From Gammaproteobacteria bacterium (GTDB lineage: Bacteria > Pseudomonadota > Gammaproteobacteria > HTCC5015), in the NCBI GenBank assembly GCA_020630145.1, contig JAHDBX010000126.1:1-5893 (forward strand): DNA of 5,893 nucleotides. The letters run 5' to 3'. Within the stretch, counting starts at the first letter, position 1. Each line of letters opens with the position of its first letter. This document shows positions 1-5,225 of this stretch, in pieces. The translations under genes were made by a program, and so were the position numbers. The notes beneath the pieces are model-generated. The model had not been told where the DNA came from and searched no databases. It was given only the letters and a program-made list of their open reading frames with translations.

Positions 1-1
1 A

Positions 2-922
2 GCCTATGTGTTAGAAGGTTTGGTTGTGCGTATACAACGTTTAAAAATTCCCCGCGTGATTGCTGTGTTGATTGTGTTCTTACTTTTTATACTGATACTG
101 ACTATCGTATTGTTCGGTATGTTGCCGGTGCTTTTCCAACAAGTTATCGACTTATTTAGAGAGTTACCAACTATTTTGACTAGCACAAAAGATAGGCTTA
201 TTTTGTTGGCAAATGAATACCCTGCTATTGTTTCAATAGAGCAGGTGGATGAAATCATCGAAAGTATTCGCCAGCAGATAGTCGCTTATGGTCAGCATAT
301 TGTGTCATTTTCACTTGCTTCAGCCGTCGATATTATTACATTTATGATTTATATCGTGCTTGTGCCTTTGATGGTGTTCTTTGTTTTAAAAGATAAAAGT
401 ATTATCTTGTCTTGGTTTGCACGTTTTGCACCTGAACAAGGGGCTTTAGTAAAGTCTGTTTGGAGCGGTGTAGATGTGAAAATTGGTAGTTATATACGTG
501 GTAAGTTTATTGAAATTGGCTTGTTGTGGTCAGTGACGTATATGGTCTTTTTGTTTATGGGGCTAAACTACTCTTTCCTATTGAGTTTCTTAGTTGGCAT
601 TTCAGTGATTATCCCTTTTGTTGGTGCTGTAGTGGTCACGCTACCCATTGCCATTATTGCGTTTTTCCAGTGGGGCCTAGACCCTAAAACAGGCTATATA
701 TTAATCGCTTATCTTGTTATTCAAATTATTGATGGCAACCTGTTAGTGCCTATTCTATTTTCTGAGGTCGTCAATTTGCACCCTGTTGCTATTGTGATAG
801 CGATTGTATTTTTTGGTGGCATATGGGGCTTATGGGGTGTGTTTTTTGCTATCCCATTAGCGACGGTAGTTGATGCCTTGATCAATGAGTTGGTTGATCG
901 AGATAATGCACAGCAAGTATAA
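2..922 (+). CDS. perM: AI-2E family transporter, PerM-like permease (5' end outside window)
   Basis: This is an inner-membrane permease of the AI-2E/PerM (UPF0118) family; the substrate of PerM itself is not settled. The frame is open from the window edge (GCC-TAT-GTG at 2-10), so the GTG at 8 is internal and the true start lies upstream. About 307 residues are visible against roughly 350 in the family, so about 45 are missing. Hydrophobic segments follow the family pattern: one just after an IPR motif near the visible N-terminus, then a hydrophilic stretch of about 60 residues, then a cluster of membrane segments up to the C-terminus. Strong family marks are IIPFVGAVVVTLP followed by FFQWG, then DGNLLVPILFSEVVNLHPVA and GGIWGLWGVFFAIPLATVV. 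The gene converges on phoH with 13 bp between stop codons and no clear terminator there. The PerM subgroup is supported by the nearby bcp and dapA, as in E. coli. Family assignment is firm; the symbol is slightly less so. Confidence 0.9.
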   Translation, partial: AYVLEGLVVRIQRLKIPRVIAVLIVFLLFILILTIVLFGMLPVLFQQVIDLFRELPTILTSTKDRLILLANEYPAIVSIEQVDEIIESIRQQIVAYGQHIVSFSLASAVDIITFMIYIVLVPLMVFFVLKDKSIILSWFARFAPEQGALVKSVWSGVDVKIGSYIRGKFIEIGLLWSVTYMVFLFMGLNYSFLLSFLVGISVIIPFVGAVVVTLPIAIIAFFQWGLDPKTGYILIAYLVIQIIDGNLLVPILFSEVVNLHPVAIVIAIVFFGGIWGLWGVFFAIPLATVVDALINELVDRDNAQQV

Positions 923-935
923 AGTACATTATTCT

Positions 936-2369
936 TTAGAGCGTATCTGAAGCATAGTCAGCTAGTCGAGAACGTTCACCGCGTAGTAGGGTTACATGCC
1001 CACTGTGCTCCCAGTGTTGAAACTTGTCTACAACATAGGTTAAACCCGATGTAGTTTCTGTTAGATAAGGCGTATCAATCTGAGCTACATTGCCAAGGCA
1101 CACAATTTTAGTACCTGGGCCTGCACGTGTAATTAAGGTTTTCATTTGTTTAGAGGTTAAGTTTTGCGCCTCATCAATAATTAAATAGCGATTCATAAAT
1201 GTTCGGCCGCGCATAAAATTTAATGAGCGAATTTTAATACGACTCATAATTAAGTCATTCGTTACATTACGTTCCCATGAATTCATATTGCTCGAGCTTT
1301 TATGTTTGCTTTCTGTTTCGCTGAGTACTTCGAGGTTATCCATCAAGGCGCCCATCCATGGTGTCATTTTCTCTTCTTCAGTACCGGGTAGAAAGCCAAT
1401 ATCTTCGCCAACCGAAATAGTAACGCGGGTCATAATGATCTCTCTATACAGATTACTATCAAGTGTTTGGCTTAAGCCTGCTGCTAAAGCGAGCAAGGTT
1501 TTTCCCGTTCCAGCTGTGCCTAATAAGGTAACGAAATCGACCTCAGGATCCATGAGTAAGTTGAGCGCATAATTTTGTCGATTGTTACGAGCATTAATTC
1601 CCCAGACTTGCTTATTAGTTTGGCTGTAGTCTTTGCAGATTTCAATAATGGCATGGTCTTCATGTTTTTCTCGAACAATAGCGTTGAATTTTTGCTCGTC
1701 ATTAATAGCAATAAACTGATTAGCAAACCAGTTATTGGTTTCATCACCTTCAACACGGTAAAAAGTTCGGCCTTCTTCTTGCCATGAGTCCATATTTTTA
1801 GCATGTTTATCCCAAAATTCGGCTTCGTATTCGCTAACGCCAGTATGGAGTAGGTCAACATCGTCTAGCGCTTTATCGCTAAAATAATCCTCTGCATTGA
1901 GTCCAAGTATCTTTGCTTTAATACGCAGGTTAATATCTTTGCTGACCAAGGTAACATTATGATCCTTAGATTGTTCCAGCATATAGGCTGTACGTAGGAT
2001 GTGGTCATCGGCTTTGTAGCCGGGTAGTTCAGGTAAGTTTTCTTGGGTAAATGTTTGATCTGTTTGTAAAATTAAAGCGCCTTCTGCATGAGATAGACTG
2101 CCATTATTATCACCATTTTTAGGTAGGTGTGAATGGAAGTTATGTAAGGCAATCCCTTCTTTTATTTGTTCGTTACTTGCATCTCGTACTAGTTCATCAA
2201 TAAAGCGGCTGGCTTGGCGAGCATTACGCGCGACTTCAGAGCCTCCTTTTTTTATACCGTCAAGTTCTTCAAGGACAGCCATTGGTATAAACACATTGTG
2301 CTCGTGAAAACGAAAAAGAGCAGAAGGGTCGTGCAGAAGTACAGACGAATCTAAAATAAAGAGGCGCAT
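936..2369 (-). CDS. PhoH family protein with N-terminal PIN domain (PhoH2 type ATPase)
   Basis: This 477-residue cytoplasmic protein fuses a PIN nuclease-like domain to a PhoH P-loop ATPase. The PIN domain (about residues 1-165) starts RLFILDSSVLLHDP and shows the expected acidic residues: D7, E34/E35, D121/D122 (DDHILR) and D145 (SKDINLR). After a linker, the PhoH domain (about 265-477) carries Walker A GTAGTGKT (284-291), Walker B YLIIDEAQN (395-403), the GNVAQIDTPYLTETTSG motif from 426 and a C-terminal RGERSRLA. Mycobacterial PhoH2 proteins of this architecture are described as RNA helicase/ribonucleases, so an RNA-processing role is likely but inferred. The ATG at 2369 has GGAG at 2376-2379, 6 nt upstream. 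The gene lies 28 nt after bcp on the same strand and is probably co-transcribed with it. Length and motifs look complete. Confidence 0.93.
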   Translation of the reverse strand: MRLFILDSSVLLHDPSALFRFHEHNVFIPMAVLEELDGIKKGGSEVARNARQASRFIDELVRDASNEQIKEGIALHNFHSHLPKNGDNNGSLSHAEGALILQTDQTFTQENLPELPGYKADDHILRTAYMLEQSKDHNVTLVSKDINLRIKAKILGLNAEDYFSDKALDDVDLLHTGVSEYEAEFWDKHAKNMDSWQEEGRTFYRVEGDETNNWFANQFIAINDEQKFNAIVREKHEDHAIIEICKDYSQTNKQVWGINARNNRQNYALNLLMDPEVDFVTLLGTAGTGKTLLALAAGLSQTLDSNLYREIIMTRVTISVGEDIGFLPGTEEEKMTPWMGALMDNLEVLSETESKHKSSSNMNSWERNVTNDLIMSRIKIRSLNFMRGRTFMNRYLIIDEAQNLTSKQMKTLITRAGPGTKIVCLGNVAQIDTPYLTETTSGLTYVVDKFQHWEHSGHVTLLRGERSRLADYASDTL

Positions 2370-2397
2370 GCGAAGCTCCGATTAGTGAGTCAAGTGT

Positions 2398-2871
2398 TTA
2401 AGAAAGTGCTTTTACAGCGTCTAATACTTCGCTTACATGTTCTTTTACTTTTACTTTACGCCACTCATTAACTAGCTTGCCTTCGGTATTGATTAGAAAT
2501 GTACTACGTTCTATACCCATATATTCTTTACCGTATAGCTTTTTTAATTTAATCACATCGAATATTTTGCAGATTGTTTCGTCTTCATCAGATAGTAATT
2601 CAAAAGGGAAATCGAACTTGGCTTTGAAGTTTTCATGTTTCTTAATACTGTCTTTTGAAACGCCTAAAATCTCTGTATTGAGTTTACTAAATTGCTTATA
2701 GTTATCTCGAAAATCCTGACCTTCCTGTGTACACCCCGGTGTATTGTCTTTAGGGTAAAAGTAAATCACGAGATTTTTACCTTTAAAATCTTTTAGGGAT
2801 AATGTTTGGTCGCCTGTAGCTGGAATAGAAAATGCAGGTACTTTCTTACCAAGAGATGCAATTTTGCTCAT
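2398..2871 (-). CDS. bcp: Thioredoxin-dependent peroxiredoxin, Bcp/PrxQ family
   Basis: This 157-residue cytoplasmic peroxidase reduces hydrogen peroxide and organic hydroperoxides. The thioredoxin-fold core is clear: VIYFYPKDNTPGCT carries the peroxidatic C47 with T44 and P45, followed by FRD and, near residue 120, GIERSTFLI with the active-site arginine R122. Length fits the family (about 155). The oddity is the resolving cysteine. There is none at C47+5, where E. coli-type Bcp has one (CTQEGQ here). The other common position, about 83 in the Xylella/Pseudomonas PrxQ type, reads ENFKAK with K83. Only C101 (ETICKIFDVI) remains, and that position is commonly conserved without a known resolving role. 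The enzyme may therefore work in a 1-Cys manner. The ATG at 2871 has AAGGA (minus strand, 2881-2877) 5 nt upstream. It heads a bcp-phoH operon and is divergent from dapA. Confidence 0.94.
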   Translation of the reverse strand: MSKIASLGKKVPAFSIPATGDQTLSLKDFKGKNLVIYFYPKDNTPGCTQEGQDFRDNYKQFSKLNTEILGVSKDSIKKHENFKAKFDFPFELLSDEDETICKIFDVIKLKKLYGKEYMGIERSTFLINTEGKLVNEWRKVKVKEHVSEVLDAVKALS

Positions 2872-2890
2872 ATTTGTCCTTATTTTAGGT

Positions 2891-2906
2891 TAAGTCTTTT
2901 GACTTA
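2891..2906. promoter_or_regulatory. Inverted repeat at bcp transcription start, operator candidate
   Basis: TAAGTC-TTTT-GACTTA is a perfect 6-bp dyad with a 4-bp centre. It sits where transcription from the predicted bcp promoter would start and overlaps a consensus-like TATAAT (2905-2910) on the plus strand. It is well placed as a repressor operator for bcp, possibly also touching dapA transcription. It does not match a regulator site I can name, and dyads of this size occur by chance in AT-rich DNA. Confidence 0.3.
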
Positions 2907-2934
2907 TAATCCAGCAGAAAAGGCTGCATGTCAA
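2906..2934 (-). promoter_or_regulatory. Predicted sigma-70 promoter for bcp-phoH
   Basis: Read on the minus strand there is a perfect -35 TTGACA (2934-2929), a 17-bp spacer and a -10 GATTAT (2911-2906; 4 of 6 consensus, including the key A2 and T6). Transcription would begin near 2899, leaving a leader of about 28 nt that contains the AAGGA ribosome site of bcp. The 6-bp inverted repeat at 2891-2906 covers the predicted start site. This is a prediction from consensus and spacing only. Confidence 0.5.
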
Positions 2935-2957
2935 TCGTGTGTTTTTGATAGAAATCG

Positions 2958-2963
2958 TATAAA
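2958..2963 (+). promoter_or_regulatory. Possible -10 element of the dapA promoter
   Basis: TATAAA at 2958-2963 (or TAAAAT at 2960-2965) lies about 55 bp before the dapA ATG and is the best -10 near the gene. No convincing -35 is found 16-18 bp upstream (TCGTGT at 2935-2940), so the promoter may be activator-dependent or weak. A second -10-like TATAAT is at 2905-2910. Ribosome binding for dapA is probably AGG at 3008-3010, 7 nt before the ATG. Confidence 0.35.
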
Positions 2964-3017
2964 ATAGCGGGCTAGTTGCGCTTTGGCGCTTTTATTTTAT
3001 CTTGAGTAGGTTTTGTT

Positions 3018-3899
3018 ATGTTTACAGGTAGTATGGTTGCTTTAGTTACACCGATGAATGCTGATTTCAGCGTTGATTATGCTGCTTTAGATAAACTTAT
3101 CGCGTTCCACTTAGAGAATGGCACTGATGCCATTGTTGCTATGGGTACAACAGGTGAATCTGCAACGCTAGACGTTGCTGAGCATACCGCCGTAATTGAA
3201 CGCACGATTAAAGTTGTTGCTGGCCAAGTGCCTGTAATTGCAGGCACGGGTGCCAATGCAACGTCTGAAGCCATGCATCTAACACGTCATGCTGCTGCAG
3301 CTGGCGCAGATGCGTGTTTGTTAGTCACGCCTTATTACAATAAACCTACACAAGAAGGTCTTTATCAGCACTATAAAACCATTGCTGAAGCCGTGGATGT
3401 ACCGCAAATCTTATATAACGTGCCGGGGCGTACGGCTATTGATATGCAGGCTGATATTACAGTTAGATTAGCTGAAATCAGTAATATTGTTGCGATTAAA
3501 GAGGCCTGTGGTGATATACAAGTAGAGCGTACCAAAGAGATTGTTGAGCGTTGTGGTGAAAAAATTGTTGTTCTGTCAGGGGATGACGATCAAACTATTC
3601 CGTGTATGAAGGTAGGTGCTTTAGGCACTATTTCTGTTACGGCTAATGTTGCGCCAAGGCAAATGCATGATATGTGTGCCGCCGCCTTACAAGGTAACTG
3701 GGCTGAAGCAGACAGACTTAACGCACTGTTAAGCCCTTTGCATAGTCAATTGTTTGTTGAGTCTAATCCTACACCCGTTAAGTGGGCTTTGGCCCGTATG
3801 GGTCTAATGGAACCAACGCTGCGTTTGCCACTCTTACCTTTGTCTGAGTCACAACATCAAGTTGTTGAGGCTGCATTGAAAGACTCCGCAATACTTTAA
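3018..3899 (+). CDS. dapA: 4-hydroxy-tetrahydrodipicolinate synthase
   Basis: DapA condenses pyruvate with aspartate semialdehyde, the committed step to meso-diaminopimelate and lysine, in the cytoplasm. The 293-residue protein is full length and aligns with E. coli DapA without offset at all key sites: Schiff-base lysine K161 (AIKEACGD), T44 and T45 in MGTTGE, Y107 (TPYYNKPTQEGLY), Y133 and R138 (YNVPGRT). Of the lysine allosteric-site residues S48, A49, H56, N80, E84 and Y106 are kept, while E. coli H53 is V53 here, so feedback inhibition by lysine is plausible but may differ in strength. The ATG at 3018 follows GAGTAGG with 7 nt spacing and begins MFTGSMVALVTPM, as expected. The next gene starts 19 nt after the stop, so the two are probably one transcript, as dapA-bamC are in E. 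coli. Confidence 0.97.
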   Translation: MFTGSMVALVTPMNADFSVDYAALDKLIAFHLENGTDAIVAMGTTGESATLDVAEHTAVIERTIKVVAGQVPVIAGTGANATSEAMHLTRHAAAAGADACLLVTPYYNKPTQEGLYQHYKTIAEAVDVPQILYNVPGRTAIDMQADITVRLAEISNIVAIKEACGDIQVERTKEIVERCGEKIVVLSGDDDQTIPCMKVGALGTISVTANVAPRQMHDMCAAALQGNWAEADRLNALLSPLHSQLFVESNPTPVKWALARMGLMEPTLRLPLLPLSESQHQVVEAALKDSAIL

Positions 3900-3918
3900 T
3901 ATCGAGCAAGGTTAAATT

Positions 3919-4164
3919 TTGTACAAATTCATTTCTCTTATACCTGTTGTATGTGTATTAGCAGCATGTAGCTCTAACAATGTTATTGAAAATTCTGCCT
4001 ACCTTGAAAGCAAAACATTGCCACCTTTAGCTATACCAGCTGATTTAGCAGAGTTTAGCTTGAACAGTATTTATCCAATTCCTGCTTTAGATGTTTCAGT
4101 TATGGGTAAAACGCCTGAAGAGTTAGAAACCTTGAAGAGCCCACCTGATTTATTAGGTTTGTAA
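3919..4164 (+). CDS. bamC: Short outer-membrane lipoprotein, BamC N-terminal (lasso) region only
   Basis: This predicted 81-residue lipoprotein has a short signal sequence ending in a lipobox L14-A15-A16-C17; serine at +2 favours outer-membrane sorting. The mature part has low complexity in secondary structure and resembles the unstructured N-terminus of BamC/NlpB: AYLESKTLPPLAIPADL matches the YLE..PL...P pattern, then YPIPAL and a terminal SPPDLLGL. In E. coli BamC (344 residues) this region wraps along BamD and is followed by two helix-grip domains. Here the frame stops right after the lasso-like part, and no helix-grip remnant is visible downstream in any frame. The start is TTG at 3919, preceded by AAGG (3908-3911) at 7 nt; no ATG gives the signal peptide. 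Position directly after dapA is the classical bamC position. The role in the BAM complex is inferred from location and the lasso resemblance, and an unrelated small lipoprotein is possible. Confidence 0.75.
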   Translation: MYKFISLIPVVCVLAACSSNNVIENSAYLESKTLPPLAIPADLAEFSLNSIYPIPALDVSVMGKTPEELETLKSPPDLLGL

Positions 4165-4181
4165 GCTTTACAGGCCTTGTG

Positions 4182-4207
4182 GTGCATTTTTGTGACACAA
4201 ATATCAC
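4182..4207. promoter_or_regulatory. Near-palindromic operator-like site after bamC
   Basis: The arms TTTGTG and CACAAA pair perfectly around A4195. Pairing extends outward to GTG (4182-4184) and CAC (4205-4207) with one mismatch (4188/4202) and one unpaired base (C4185). The right arm contains TGACACAAA, which recurs exactly 50 bp downstream in the dyad at 4243-4258. With almost no loop it looks more like a protein-binding DNA dyad than an RNA terminator, and no T-tract follows. No regulator is identified. Confidence 0.3.
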
Positions 4208-4241
4208 TATTTTGGTTTACAAGTGTGTTTTTACACCTTTT

Positions 4242-4274
4242 TTGACACAAAAATGTCATAAAGGTAGGTATAAA
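4242..4274 (+). promoter_or_regulatory. Possible long-spacer promoter with overlapping dyad
   Basis: A perfect -35 TTGACA (4242-4247) and a good -10 TATAAA (4269-4274) are separated by 21 bp, too long for a normal sigma-70 promoter (17 bp). The dyad TGACA-CAAAAA-TGTCA (4243-4258) overlaps the -35. Spacers of 19-20 bp are typical of MerR-type activated promoters, so an activator-dependent promoter is conceivable. If used, it would give a transcript of about 290 nt ending at the 4543-4568 terminator. Confidence 0.25.
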
Positions 4275-4378
4275 TTTTTCATTTAAAATTATAGCCTAGT
4301 AGTAAAAAAATTGTTTCTTTTGTAAGTGTTTGATAAGTAAGCAATTTTTAATAAGGTAAGGGCTTTAGTTTATTTGTA

Positions 4379-4519
4379 TTGTTTGGGACTTTTTTCTCTC
4401 TAACTTGCATAGCTAGTATAGAAATGTTCAAATCTGAACACGCTATATATAGCGGTTTCAAGAACGAGGGTAAACCAATATCCGTTAAGCATTTAGAAAA
4501 AATAAAAATAAAGTGCTAG
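4379..4519 (+). CDS. Hypothetical small membrane peptide (doubtful)
   Basis: The frame is open from 4355 to TAG at 4517. With TTG at 4379 it would encode 46 residues; with the only ATG (4424), 31. The part before the ATG is hydrophobic (FVLFGTFFSLTCIASI, partly ahead of the TTG). It is followed by a polar segment ending in the basic KHLEKIKIKC, an arrangement typical of a small single-pass membrane protein. A terminator follows 23 bp after the stop. Against it: neither start has a well-placed ribosome site (AAGGG at 4358-4362 is 16 nt from the TTG), and AT-rich DNA easily yields hydrophobic frames. It could instead be a gene remnant or part of an untranslated RNA. I do not recognise the sequence. 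Confidence 0.2.
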   Translation: MFGTFFSLTCIASIEMFKSEHAIYSGFKNEGKPISVKHLEKIKIKC

Positions 4520-4542
4520 CGATGAGGATATTGAGGGGGCGG

Positions 4543-4568
4543 AAAAACCGACTGATGTCGGTTTTTTT
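4543..4568 (+). terminator. Strong intrinsic terminator, probably bidirectional
   Basis: AAAAACCGAC (4543-4552), loop TGAT, and GTCGGTTTTT (4557-4566) form a perfect 10-bp stem, with seven T in a row at 4562-4568. On the plus strand it ends whatever is transcribed from the bamC side. On the minus strand it lies about 20 bp after the ribA stop codon, with TTTTT closing the stem, so it can also terminate ribA. Confidence 0.85.
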
Positions 4569-4587
4569 GTGCGCGCGATTTGTGTAT

Positions 4588-5163
4588 TTAGTCTATATCT
4601 AATGAGTGCTTATGCAGCTCTTTTTTTGCTCGCAAATAGGCCTTATTCTGTGCCTTTACATATGTTTTCGTTGGAATGACTTCGGTCACTTCAATGCCAC
4701 CTGCACGTAGCTGTTCTACTTTTTGAGGGTTGTTTGTGTGTAAGCGAACTTTATTGATGCCAAGTGTTTTAAGCATATCTATTGCACTATCAAAGTCGCG
4801 CTCATCGTCTTCAAACCCAAGCATGCGGTTAGCTTCAAAAGTATTTATACCTTTCTGCTGAAGAGCATATGCGTCGAGTTTAGCGTGTAAGCCAATCCCT
4901 CGGCCTTCTTGAAACAAGTAAAGCAGTAGGCCATGGTCATTTTTGGCCAAATCAATAAACTCGTGCATTTGTTCTTTGCAATCACAATGGGATGAGTTTA
5001 GCGTTTCACCCGTAAAACACTGAGAATGCAGCCTTACTAAGGGAATACTATCGCTTTGCGCCTCATCACCATATTTAATGGCGATATCCTGTGTTGTAGA
5101 AAAAGTGTGTACAATACCGGACGCGGTTTCATCGTACAATTTCACGGAATTTTTAATCTTCAT
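4588..5163 (-). CDS. ribA: GTP cyclohydrolase II
   Basis: RibA opens GTP to 2,5-diamino-6-ribosylamino-4(3H)-pyrimidinone 5'-phosphate plus formate and pyrophosphate, the first step of riboflavin synthesis. The protein is 191 residues (E. coli 196), stand-alone and without a RibB domain. Zinc ligands C49, C60 and C62 are present with the family's C-x10-C-x-C spacing (VRLHSQCFTGETL then HCDC). QEGRGIGL (85-92), Y99 in DAYALQ, EANRMLGF, D120 and R122 in DDERDF, and the TNNPQKVE phosphate-site motif all match. The N-terminus starts at the expected place, though no good Shine-Dalgarno precedes ATG 5163. It is divergent from folE over 62 bp, and the terminator at 4543-4568 follows. No FMN riboswitch fits in the short upstream gap, so it may be a second, specially regulated copy; that is inference. 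Confidence 0.94.
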   Translation of the reverse strand: MKIKNSVKLYDETASGIVHTFSTTQDIAIKYGDEAQSDSIPLVRLHSQCFTGETLNSSHCDCKEQMHEFIDLAKNDHGLLLYLFQEGRGIGLHAKLDAYALQQKGINTFEANRMLGFEDDERDFDSAIDMLKTLGINKVRLHTNNPQKVEQLRAGGIEVTEVIPTKTYVKAQNKAYLRAKKELHKHSLDID

Positions 5164-5199
5164 GTTTTAATGACAGTACAAGCAAGAAATGAATCCGCA

Positions 5200-5205
5200 A
5201 TTATA
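5200..5205 (-). promoter_or_regulatory. Possible -10 element for ribA
   Basis: On the minus strand a perfect TATAAT (5205-5200) lies 36 bp upstream of the ribA ATG. No -35 at 17 bp is convincing (CATCTC); a TTGCAT lies at 20 bp, inside the start of folE. On the plus strand the same bases contain TATAAA (5202-5207), which could serve folE but would leave a leader of only about 12 nt. The two divergent genes therefore share one compact promoter region. Confidence 0.3.
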
Positions 5206-5225
5206 AATGAATCTAGGTGGTTGAG

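Larger units (their letters stand above)
4165..4587. other. 423-bp intergenic region between bamC and ribA
   Basis: This is AT-rich and stop-dense in most frames, with no recognised gene. It replaces the purC expected after bamC. From left to right it contains: a near-perfect dyad at 4182-4207; a weak terminator-like hairpin GTGT-loop-ACAC at 4223-4236 followed by six T, which could end the dapA-bamC transcript; a second dyad at 4243-4258 overlapping a perfect TTGACA (4242-4247); TATAAA at 4269-4274, 21 bp further on; a plus-strand frame open from 4355 to a stop at 4517-4519; two abutting palindromes (4425-4440 and 4441-4454) inside that frame; and a strong terminator hairpin at 4543-4568. 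I saw no tRNA and no known riboswitch core. Confidence 0.6.

Noticed and set aside
4..258. Minus-strand open frame across the start of perM
   Set aside because: It is the complement of a hydrophobic permease segment, which often leaves an open antisense frame; no recognisable protein.
878..899. GATCAA and TTGATC inverted repeat near the 3' end of perM
   Set aside because: It lies inside conserved coding sequence and has no T-tract; probably chance.
1288..1861. Open frames of 70-113 codons on both strands inside phoH
   Set aside because: They lie wholly within the strongly conserved PIN-PhoH coding sequence, have no family resemblance and no ribosome sites; they are shadows.
4071..4259. Minus-strand open frame over the end of bamC and the following gap
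   Set aside because: No recognisable family, no ribosome site, and it overlaps the lipoprotein gene antisense.
4165..4540. Insertion sequence or prophage remnant replacing purC
   Set aside because: No transposase fragment, no terminal inverted repeats with target duplication and no integrase-like or tRNA sequence is visible.
5164..5225. FMN or tetrahydrofolate riboswitch upstream of ribA or folE
   Set aside because: The divergent gap is only 62 bp and shows none of the conserved core sequences of these riboswitches.
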